Shown here one piece after another: positions 25,669 to 37,700 of a DNA stretch of 64,000 nucleotides. A program made the translations under genes and the position numbers. A model generated the notes under the pieces. It saw only the letters and a program-made list of their open reading frames with translations, made no database searches and was not told the origin of the DNA. Source of the stretch: Cruorifilaria tuberocauda (Eukaryota; Nematoda; Chromadorea; Rhabditida; Onchocercidae); NCBI GenBank assembly GCA_013365365.1, contig JABVXU010000001.1, positions 1 through 64,000 on the forward strand, read 5' to 3'. The first letter of the stretch is position 1. Each line of letters starts with the position of its first letter.

Positions 25669-28600
25669 ATGACCAATTTTGAAATGGACTTGTTTGATAC
25701 AAAGATAAATTCATATGCTCTGGAAAAAGTCTGTCTTCATTTTTTCATTTTCGTTACTGTACTATTAGTAAATTCACTGTTCTTGAATTGGGACACCTTT
25801 CCGGTATCCGTATATTCCTTTTTCATTCTTAAGCGATAATTGGATTCTCTTCATTCCATTTCTATTTAATAGAGCTCTAATTACATTTCTAAAATTTTAG
25901 TAGATAATTTCAATCTTAATAGCTAACTCAGGTATATTTATCTTGTGCTTATATCTTAGTTGTAATTACAGCGAAGTTTTATGCATTCTTTAGCTTATGT
26001 AACTGGTTCAGTAAACATTAATAGATGCAGATTAAGGCGAATGAGAATGTGTAAATAACATTTACGATAATGAAGTAGCATTTCAGATGAGACTACGAAG
26101 AAATCCTCTTAATCTTTCAGGAAGAAAGTGAACAATGTTGTCAACATAGTATCATCAAACCAGCATGTGTTCCAGTTTCAATCATATCGCTATTTATATT
26201 TTTAATTGTATTTTTTCCATTGTTCAATGAAGATGGCTTTGATATGACATCCATTCGCTATGATCGAAGTGGTTATTGTATCGATCAGTGCAGGCTTGCT
26301 TTTCATTTTTTTTTCAAGGGTTGCGTCTTGCATTTTTAGCAAATATATATATTCGTCCTCTAGCTTTTATCGAATGTTCGCTTGGAATAACGAGAAGAGT
26401 GGTTATTATTAAGATTACTCACTTCGCTGTAATTCCATAAGAATTAAAAGTCTATTCTTTAGCTGTGAATATTAAACACTAGCTAATATTCTCTTTGTCT
26501 CTGTTTCCAATTCTCTTTATCACTATAATTCATTTTGCTTCTGGAACAGTAATAATGAGTGGTGTAAGGACGTTTATTTGTTTCTGATAGTCCACATTCT
26601 TCATTAATTTCAGAGTGCAGTTAGTTGAAAGTATACCGTCCGTTCTTATTTTTCACAATAATAGCCTTACGACTTCGTCATTTTATAAAGTCTGGAAACA
26701 ATTATTGGATGATGCACAAATTTCGATTGATATTGCATCTTTCTATTGGAATCTTCGAGATCCTGCATCTCATTCAACCTCTTGGCAGGTAGCTTCAAAT
26801 GTTATTCTATTACATATTCTGTTTGCGTGAATTATCTTGAAATTAACTTTTGATATTAACTTTTTTGTCATTATATCACACCAACACTTTTCATCCGATT
26901 TATCTAGCTACCATTTTACAGTCCAAGTGACATCAATCTTCAGAGCTAATAAGTGCGTTAATTATACAACAGTGAGCTAAATAATCTTAGTTGTTGAAAT
27001 TTTAAAGATTCAAACTCATATGCTGCCAAAACATACAAATTGCATTAAATTCTTTAAATTCTTGAAGTATTTAAAATATTCAATCCAATAGGTAAACAAG
27101 AAGGCGGAAAGATAGAGACAATGCAAGATCTGATGACAGACTCCTTTAGTGTAATGATAAAATTTTTAAAACATCATTTTATAACCTTAATGAATGCAGT
27201 ACTGAAATCGATTAATAGAATTTTGCTAACAATTTTTGGCTTTATTTTTTTGCAGGGAAATGATACATTCGAAAGATTTATAAAAGCCGCTGAGCGTGGT
27301 GTTCAAGTTAGCTTCTTTTTCACTTTCGTTAACTGAGGTTTTAGTTTTCGCTTTTCAGGAGGAACATTCTCCAAGATTATTTCTTATTATGCCATCTTAA
27401 TAATCTTTGATCTATCTTCTCTTCATTAATAGAATTAATTTTGTAATATTTTAAATGTTATTTTGCTTGTTAGTATTAATGAAAATATGTAATAATGAAA
27501 ATAACTCTTCCTATGTTACAGATAAGAATAGCACAAAGTCAACCCACTGCAGCATTTCCACAGTTTGACTCGGACTATCTTGCTGAGAATGGTAAGATTT
27601 AAGTACTTATATAATTATTGATAACTTCCTATGTTACAAATGCTTTGAATTTCTAAAAACAAACCTAATCATTAAAGTTGGATTGTAATTTTAATTCCAG
27701 AGTTTTATTTTTATCCGTCTGTAGTCCGCAGTTTAAATTATTTGTGTAATATTTTTTTTCTTTTTAGCTGTAATGAACGATAAGTTCTCAATTAAATATG
27801 AAGATGACATGTTCTAAGGTTTTAAGTTAGAAGACCGCTATATCGATAGTGCATACTGGCAAGTTAATAAAGGGAACGGTTAATACATTAATATTTGAAG
27901 TTTCCCTGTGCAGTTAATAGATTGTACTCGAGTAAGTAATTTCTTTTTTTCCACAAATTATATCATTAAATTGTTGGTTGTATCCGATAATCTCCGTTTC
28001 TATTTGTTATAGGTTATGCAGCTGTACGAAATTTGGATATGCCAACACTAATGGGTGGTAATGGAGTTCTGCATGCCAAATTCTGGATTGTTGATTCTCG
28101 ACATGTTTACATTGGATCAGCAAATATGGATTGGAAATCTCTTTCAGAGGTAACCAAACTACCATTTTGGTATTCTTTTTTTATCAGAGATTATGAACTA
28201 TATCTTCACGGAATGGGCGATCACTATTTCATGATCAATGTCAGTCCTGTATCTTAAGTAGTTGTTAAGAAACAATTTATTAACATTTCCGACAAAAAAT
28301 TTGTTTCAGATCAAAGAATTAGGCGTTGTAATTTGGAATTGCACATGCATAGCAAACGATTTGTACAAAATTTTCACTGTTTATTGGCGTCTTGGAGTGA
28401 AAGGAGCAAAAATTCCATACAAATGGCCACTGAATTTAAGAACTTATTTCAATTTCTCACATCCACTTAAGCTTCTCAGTGTTAATGGTGCTAGTACATT
28501 CATATCAGTACGCTCTCTTTTTCCTTTTATCAAGTATCAAGAATCTTAGTTTACTAAGATAAATTCAATAGCTGTGTGAGATCGAATAGAATGTTGCAAC

Positions 28601-30341
28601 AGGTTGCTGAAACTACAATAAACTGAATCATTATAAATTTTTATTGTATTATTTTAATAATAGGTTTTGAATGAACTTTTGAAGTTGTATGAAGCCTGAA
28701 TATATAATTCCAGTAATTTTCGACCGCTTATTTCTATGTATGGAAATGAGAAACATCAAAATATATGCTATTTGATACTTATTCATTTTTATTCAGAGTT
28801 CTCCTCGTCAATTCAATGCAAAAGGACGTGAAGAAGATAGTGATGCTATCGTTGCGATAATGGATGATGCACACGAATTTGTTCATATATCGGTGATGGA
28901 TTACATGCCTGCAACCATTTATCGGACTCCTAGTAAAAATATGTTGGTTTCTAACTTTTCAAACCTGTAGCTTTTCCTGCCGGAATTATATTAAAGATAT
29001 ACTATTCGGCTACAATAACGAACCTTAGTTTTTATGGTGAAATATTGGTCTTTTTATATGGTTTCTGATATTCCTTTGCTCATAACGTCTATCTTCCTCT
29101 TTCTTCTTTCATCACTTTTGTATTATTAATTTATAATGCTCCTCAGTAATGCAATTCCATGGCAAAGAAGAGCGCGGAGTGTTAAAGGAAACGGAGAAGA
29201 GAGCACGATTATCTAAAAATTCTTCTTGCAGGGAAGATTAAAGAATGAAGAAATAGGAGTGAAAATTAAGATCATATGATCAATTAAGATTAAAATTAAG
29301 ATTATATGTTTACTTTTGATTTAAGCTTGATGAGAGACAAGAGATAAAGTGAAATAAATAAAATCTTTTCGCGCAATTTCTTGCAGGCAGTAGCGTGTGT
29401 AGCTATTCTAGAAATAGAAAGTGTTTTAAATTCTACAATACTGTGGCAGTCATTTACAAATTTAAGCATGAATACGTTTGGCATCTCCCGACAATTAAGT
29501 ATTAAGTAATTTTATGGTAAAACCCTCATTATTCTTACTCATATCTTGGTAATAAATTAAATAATTCTGCAGATATTGGCCGAAATTAGACAATGCAATA
29601 CGTGCAACAGCTTATCGTGGGGTAAATGTTCGATTGCTCGTGAGCTATTGGAAGTATTCTCGACCCGAAATGATTAATTTTTTGAAATCATTGCTTGAAA
29701 TTAGTGATACTATGCCAAAAATAGCAAACCAGTCTGGAAAAATTGAAGCAGTAAGCATTTTTTGCAGGATTTCATTTAAATTTATTCATTTTTATTCCCA
29801 AGATGTAATTATAATTGGTAATTAATATGATCATCAATAACAGCAATGGATTTTATATTTGCTGGTCATGAAGAAAATGGTTGGAGGTATACCATTTCAA
29901 ATTTCTTTATAATTTTTACTAATTTTTGTGTGAAAAATTTTAAACGTAATTCTAAAAAAAGTCTTTGAATTTTTTGTTTCCTCATTAGTTCTAATTCGAA
30001 GACTTTTACAGAAGTTATTTATGATTCCAATGGATTCATACCACGAAGAAATCCCTCATACCCTCGTAAACCACAATAAATACATGGTTACGGAGAAAAT
30101 CGCATATTTTGGTTGGTTTTTTAATTCAAGTTATATTTGAGAGAAATGAATCAACTGAACGACATTTTTTTCAGGTACATCAAACTGGGCCGGTGATTAT
30201 TTTATTAGTACTGCTGGTGTTGGAATTTCTTTCATCTCGTCAACAGTTGTCAATTCGTTAAATACTATTTTCATGAGAGATTGGACATCTAAGTATGCTA
30301 AAACCGTCAGGGAATCCTTATTGGATAAGCTTTCCACTTAA
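25669..30341 (+). CDS. PLD3: PLD3/PLD4-type phospholipase D family protein
   Basis: Type II membrane protein of the endolysosomal PLD3/4 branch (5' exonuclease/phosphodiesterase in mammals). Eleven exons: 25669-25728, 26121-26293, 26614-26788, 27256-27306, 27522-27591, 28013-28149, 28310-28507, 28797-28942, 29573-29750, 30012-30111, 30175-30341; 484 residues, close to the human length. One membrane segment lies at about 38-55 ([16 protein letters not shown]), then [17 protein letters not shown] and the family block [12 protein letters not shown] 1: His197, Lys199, Asp204 (HAKFWIVD...GSANMDW). HKD 2: His417, Lys419, Glu424 (HNKYMVTE...GTSNW); Glu replaces Asp as in PLD3. Intron 2 needs a GC donor at 26294 (AG|GCTTGC): GT alternatives give stops. 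The start is uncertain: an acceptor precedes the ATG, and a nearer out-of-frame ATG at 25653 would give only five codons, so a 5' exon may be missing. Confidence 0.93.
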
Positions 30342-31702
30342 TTTTATTTTTCACAAATCAAGTTCCTATCTGTTTTGATATGAGCCTTTATAATTTCTAC
30401 GCTATTTATCAAAATGAAAAGGAGAGATTAGTGGTATTTTTCTCAGAATGATTTTATTTTTTGAATTTTTGATACTTTTACAGAGCGTTTATGAAATTTG
30501 TTTTATGTTAATTTGATCGACAGATGTTTTATTTTTTGCGCAAAAGCTAATATTTGATATTCCTGTAATTGAACTTTCAAATTCCCATATGTCATCGAAC
30601 GGTTTTTTAGCGATCCATCGCCTTTTATGATTTGAGCTGCGGTGAACTAAACTTCATTTACACCATCATGAATTAAGATGTCATCATATATATTTCGTTA
30701 GTGATCTCATATTTTTTTTGTTCTTGCATAAAATGTCTTTCGCTGTGCAATCGATGATTATTATCCAGGAAATCTATTTACTGAAAAATAAATTACATGT
30801 ACCTTAAATAGAAATTTTTATCTCCGTATAGAATTCAGATCAAACTTGACCAATCTTAACTTAGTTAGTAGCAATCAAAAGAATTTTTAAGTTTACTACA
30901 GATTTCTGCAATGGAAAGCAATTTAATAATTGCAACTATTAATAAGGAAAAAATTTTGCTTCAATTTCTTTAAAAATATCAGATAAATCCTTGATGGGAC
31001 GGAATTGTGTATTTAAAAATTTCTTCGATACAGACATAAATTTTGACAAATTCATTTTATTGTGTTATGGCTAGAATATTTTGCTAAACTTCTATGAATT
31101 TTTCGAAGTATTATTAAGAATTGAGAAAATATTTCTCTTGCACATGGTACTAAACTATTGATAACATAACACAGCGCAATTCTTCTATGTTCTTAGCTAT
31201 CCGGTGAATAGTGTAGAGTTGTGATAATTTCATTGATTAATATTACGCTTCCTGCAATAAATGAAAGAGTTGATGTTAAGCGAATCACAAGTTTCTGAGG
31301 AGAAAACTGCAATACGTTGTGAAGTAAGAATAGCTGAGAGTTTATGTTCAGATATTGAGAATTCCAGCTATGAGAAACGAAAACGAGAGTTCATATGTTT
31401 GAAAGAAAATGATTTAACCGTCGTCTATATATCCTTCTGTATCGATTAAATTGTATCGGACACAAACGGTAACAACAAGACTTCCACGGTTTTAAATCCA
31501 GCTTTGGGATATGTGTACAAGAGTTGTAGGATTGAGGACGTTTACCCATAAAGATGAAGACGTCCTGCTGAAAAAGGCAAGTTTAATCAGTAGAAAAATT
31601 GTGAAAGTGATAATTGTTTAGAGCCAGCTGGAATCGCAAAAACGCAAGCATTCATTCCGAACCTAATAAGGATGAGTGAAACTAGTGGTCTTAAACAGGC
31701 GA
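30342..31702. other. Convergent intergenic region (PLD3 / peroxidasin 3' ends)
   Basis: Holds the two 3' ends. A 62-codon plus-strand frame at 31261-31449 has no homology that I recognise and no usable splice partners. Near 31535-31570 there is a perfect 7-bp inverted repeat (AGGACGT / ACGTCCT) with an 18-base loop, a modest hairpin only. Confidence 0.45.
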
Positions 31703-34700
31703 TTAAAGCATTCGAGATTCGTCAGTTCTAAAATCTTCCGTTAACAACAAAACAAATGACGGAAACTGAAAGGCATAATGGATAATACTTACTTGTACAT
31801 TGGTGATATTATCAGCATTATCACAAATAATCCGAGCCAGTGAAATCTTTTTTATTTCTTTCTTCTGAGCTTCATCGAATACGCCTTTTTTTTCATACCC
31901 AAAAGTTTTATTTATTATTTTACGATTCAATATTAAATTAATCGGAAATACACTGCTAAAATTGAAATGCATTTAAGAAATTCAATGAACCAAAATCTAT
32001 CTCCATCACGTATGCGTCTGAATTGTTCAGCAATAATACATGAAAATGTTGGACCAATCAATGCTCCATCGAATCGCTTCTCTGCTATACCACCAGCGAA
32101 CAAGTCGATGTTACCTGATAAGTAAAAGATAAATAGATTTTTTTCCCGATCAACGACGCTGTTAATCACTCGACTATCAAATCAAACAAATGCTTGAAAG
32201 CAAATTAAATCATATGAAAATCAGAAGTTTGTTCCTTCAGATAGAAGCAAAAATAATCAGAAGCTCTAACCTGGATGACCATATAAATCTTTTAACTTGT
32301 GAATAATTTCGAGTGGCATTATATTCTTCAAATCCTCCCAATTTTCCACTGGTGATAGATTACACCATTTTCGGAATTCGACATACCTGAAAAAAGAAAT
32401 ATTGAAAATCTCTTCAAAGATATGAATTATTTACTGATTACGTCATGTTGGAATACATGATTTAAATACATTTAAATAATCTGTTTTGTGATACCAAAGT
32501 GCGAATTCTTTGCTTTAGAATCATCATTCAAATAAAATAAGGTTCCTCTTCCTACCCGGGAAGAGCATGATCACGACCTCGCTGTATATTCATCGCAGCC
32601 AAATCCAGTGAAACCGAAAATGAAAAGCTTTTGTTAAAATAAGTAAAAAATTCCTAGACATTCTCATATTCATGTTTTCTCAATTCCCTGTTCCTGAGTC
32701 AACAAATTAATAGGATTAGCTCATAGTTAATGTTATTGAGATCAATCGCACGAGAAATTTATAGTAATTACTTTTTCTCCGTCCAGTTTTTCTATCTGAA
32801 AATTATGACTGCTCAATTTTAACCTTCTTTTGTTAGCTCCAATCTTTGTATTAAAGAAATTTGAAAAAAAGCACAAGTTACTCAACGAAAAACAGTTGAC
32901 CTTCAGTCTTAAATCTGTTACTCATTTTCAAACTAATTCATATATTCTCGATATAATAATTTATTAAAAGTTCAAAATCGGTAAGAAAGGATTGAACAGC
33001 ATTGTTAAGTTAGGCTGTAAGTTATACTTACTTCGTGAGCTCGACTGAACAGATTTTCAGTAAGTTCATTATTCATCAATTCATTTGATAACGGCTTCTT
33101 CATCGGTGTTGCAAACAAGCCACGCAAATATGGATCAACACTTCCCGTTGATAACAACATTTCCGGTGCAAAGAATGCATCTCTCAATAGTATATGCCCT
33201 TCCTTGATTGGTGCTAATTTCTCATCAAATCTAAAATACAAATATCATGCAAGATTTGAAAAATATTTAATTATTCGCAAAATAAAACATCAAAATATTA
33301 TTTGCATAATCTGAAATCTTATAAGTAATGTCTATTATTTCATTCATACCTATAAATCATACTGATAAATGCATGAATTCTATTCAATTCCACATTACTA
33401 TATCATAATTATGTCATTCTTTCAAGTTTGTATGAATAAATATTATTTAGATTGGATTTGTAACAATTCATTTGAATTTTATTTGCATAAAATAGAATCC
33501 TCGTTCAAGCCATATATAACATTCCATTGTGATGAAAATAAGAAATAAAATATTATAAAAAGCTAATAGAAATATTAAATTAGTATACCTATAAAGAACT
33601 GGATTAACCAATGTATGTCCAAAACGAAATGCTGCTGTCGCAAATGCGTTTGATATGCTAGCGTCCAATAATGGATGATAGCCTTTGTATGGACCAATTA
33701 GCTTATTAAATTGCTTCTAGAATATCAACGTTCATTAATACAGTCTCCTGGTGATAATCAATCTGGGACATCAAAAGTTGACGATCACCAAACTTTTGTT
33801 TGGGTCACAATCATGATAGCATTTTATTTTCAAACAGATTCAAAATTTAATTCGATTTACGTTTAAATTCACATAATAAAAATAAACTTTTCCAAGAACT
33901 TTTGGTAGCCAATAATGGAATGTAATATGCTGCAATTCAGCGCCAACAATTTTTCGAGTTTCATGAAAAATCGTTTCACCATCGAGATTAGGATTTAAAT
34001 CAGCAATTTGAATTGCTAGTCTATTATGCTCCCGCATGAAAATTGTATGCATAGTCATTAATCCTAACTGTAATAAAACAATTTTATTTTTTGAAACTTC
34101 AACCAACAAGGTAAACAAATAAAGCGGATAAAATTTTAATACTGACCGAACAATTCTCTTTTTAGAAATCTAATCTTTGTGTGCCTATAAACTATTTCCT
34201 CTAACCTGTTCGTTAGCTCTAAAATCTCCGGCCAAAAAACATCGCACTGGATAATCCAAAGTCCAGTTTCGTCGACAGTCAACGGGTGAATCACGTTCAA
34301 ACGGCAAATAAGGCTTATTTGCTGGTGATAGCATATCATATCTATTTGTATTTTCTTTATCTTTATTATAAATGCAATAAAATAGCAAAAATTTTTTTAA
34401 TAGAACAAAAAAAGAAAAGAACGAAAAAAAGCAAGTTATTCAACGAGATATTTTAATTTTACTATATTTGGCTGTATATTCCTTCTTCCACTCATCATCA
34501 CTTTTACTATTTTATTTCAAGCAGAATGCAAGTCAATAAAATCAATATGATATATCAGAATTTCACATTTTCTACCTGAGCAAGCCTCGATCCGGACTTA
34601 AATCACGTAAATTGTATGCATCGTCTTCCGTACTACCGTATATTCCCGAAGCGTCGAGGTAACTTGTAATCTGGATAAAATTCTATCCTTTAAATGATGA

Positions 34701-37700
34701 AAGTTTGTACGAAATAGTTTTGCTAAACTTCAATTAAAAAAAGAATTTACAGTGTTCATTTGTTCACGATAAGTAACATGACGATAGATAAGCGATGTTT
34801 CACCAGAACCGCATACCGCACTTGAACGTTCGAATTCAATACACGGATATTGTGGACTATAAAAGATTCTGTTAAAAGAGATGTAGTGCCTGAAGATAGT
34901 GAATTATTATTCAGTTTATTCCGTAAAGAAATGTATATTTGCGCAGACTTCTATCGATCTGTTGAAATATTAAGAATTGTAGGAGAAATTTAATCCATTT
35001 CTTTTCTTTCCCTTTATAATAATTTGTTTTTAACAAACTTGGCAAGCATTCTTGGATCATCGTACGCCAATGGTATATTGAAACACGGATTGAGATATTC
35101 ACAGGTTCGATTACAAATGGCGCCCGTAGCAAATGCTTGACGACTGATTGCTGTTGCAGTAAAGTCCAAATCATGATCTGAATTTCTTTTTTCGCAAGTT
35201 ACAAATTTTTATAGCTAGCATTCTCATTTGAAAACTAATTCTTTTAAAATCACCAATAAATTGTCCCCACTGCATTAGCATTGCCGAGTAAATTTTATGA
35301 GGAGTGATATGGTTGGTTCCAAGAAGCTGAAATACAATCACATTAAATGACTTCTTTAAATTATATTACATAGCTTACCCAATAGATGTTTTCTTAACTT
35401 TCTGCAAATAAGTAAACCTTCTTGGATACGCTTCGTGCGTTGGGTTTGCGGTAACCGAAATACAATTTGTTCGGATCCCATCCAACTGGCGTATTGAAAC
35501 CATTTTCATATATTGGCGGTAATAAACGTCGGAAATGCGTTTGACTTGCACCCCACATTTTGTGAATTTCATTGTTGCATTGTCCATCAAAAGTTCTAAA
35601 ATTTCTAAAATTCACAATTTTTTTATTTGAAAGCGTATCATTTAACGCGCTAAAAAAAATGTAATTTTTGTCTTTCCGATAAGTATAAATGACGTTGAGG
35701 AGGAATTTTTCGAAAAATCAAATCAAATAAGCAACGCCCGAATCCTGAACAAAGAGTTGAATAGAACGCTGCCTAAACATAAAAATACATCGATCATAAA
35801 AAAAAACTTCAATTATCTGACTGTAGTTAACGAAATTAATAGGAACCTGTAACGTGAATGGAAACACTGTTCATCGCAAGGATCTCGAGTCTGTGCTCCC
35901 GAACAACCAGCCAGTTGCATTAACATGTCCACATGAGATTTGGCAAGAACAGATTCAATTGAAATATTTGACGAGAGTTTATGAAGAGGAAGAGTCAAAC
36001 CTACACAAATTATGACTTCATATTTAACATATCAAAACTGCCACTCTCTTTCTCCAATAATTCGTGATTGTCAATTCAGAAACTCTTGCAATTTAACATA
36101 ACAAAATTGCAAAAAAAGATTGGCTCTGTACTAAGATGTTCCTTTCCTGGTGTGTAAGTTCAAACGATAATTTATCCTATTAAATAACTTTGAACTACCA
36201 AAGTTAAGTCTCCCAGCTTAAGTGTAATCAATATCTTTTTTAACAACAAATGATATCGCTTCAGGATTGAATATGCTGTTAAGGCAAGTTTTCATAGAAT
36301 TTAAATCAAATTTAAATCTAAAGTACTAATTCCAATGGAAAAATAATTACACCTTTTTCGACATGTTTTTGGATAAGACGTATGCCCTCTTCATAGATTT
36401 CTCGTGCACGACTAAGTTCAATCGTTTCAGGAAATGAAAACTGAAACCATCGCAGTAGCTCATGTGGGTTGGTTATTTTTGATAATTTTTCACGTGTTTG
36501 TTCAATAGCACTAAAATCAAATTTTGAAGTAAACTTATATATTAAAAAGTTATGTTTTTCCTAGTTATTGTAGTTTCCTCAACGTAGCTACGATGTCGTG
36601 AATAACCGAAATTATAAAAGGAAATGTTAAATTCGTAGATGAAGATATCATACGTTGAGATATCTTTGTGTAGATGTGCTCAGTTAAAAACCTATGCTTT
36701 GTTCTATCTCAACCCATTGTCACATCATTTTTTTATTTCATCATCATCTTCAAGGAATGACTAAAAGTCATTTACTCTTATCACAGTTTCATCGTCTTTA
36801 AAGGATGATGGAGGATTTGCACTCACACAATATTTCAATTAACTCATATATCCCATGACCTTTAACCTTTATGCTATATCGGTTAACCATTGTACAAAAA
36901 TTTCTTTGTGCTCTTTTTATGATGGGCGTTATCTTGCCAAATATGAAAAGATTACCCTTCTCAGCTAATTGCTCTTACTATCACTTCTGAATAAAGCATT
37001 GACGTTGAACTGTACGACCAGCAGAGAGCTCAATCCTCTCTCAACTGCAGTATAATTCGGTGGTACCCAGACAAACGATGTGTTATCAAAGTCAAATTAC
37101 TTTTAATTTTAAGCAAACCTATCAACATTCCGTGATGCTTGCTGGAATACATTATGGATAAAACTGCCATTTATCAAATTGTTTTGAAATCGATTGCGAT
37201 CAATTATTAAACGAGCTTCAGCAATCATTGAACCAACTGTATTACCGGCCATACATGAATAAACACCTTCATCGCGTTTCGTTACTCCCGAAATGGTCAA
37301 TTTCGTTTCATCATCCGATATCTAATTTTAAAATTGATTTTGTATAGAAAGAGTAAGAAGGTGCAAAGGAATGAGTGATGTAACAAATACTGAAACTGCT
37401 TACATGAAAATGTCCTTTCAGTACGTGTATTTCACCACCATTCAGAAACCACGTAATAAATGGACGAGGTTCACCGTCAGCTCGACAACGGAATATTACC
37501 GTTGAACCTAGTGATACCTTCTGATTTTCTGGACCTTCTATAATAACAGGTGGAGAGCTGGAAACAAGGTGAGCTTCCGCGGAAGTTTCAATTCGTCCAT
37601 ACGCATTCTCCGCAACGCAAGTGTACCTCGAAAAATCACGAACATGTAACTTAGTTAATCAATTTGACATACTTTTTATTTTTCTGAGAAACTTAGTCTT

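Noticed and set aside
31261..31449. Glu/Ser-rich 62-codon plus-strand frame between PLD3 and peroxidasin
   Set aside because: Isolated frame with no recognised family; kept only as a note on the intergenic region.
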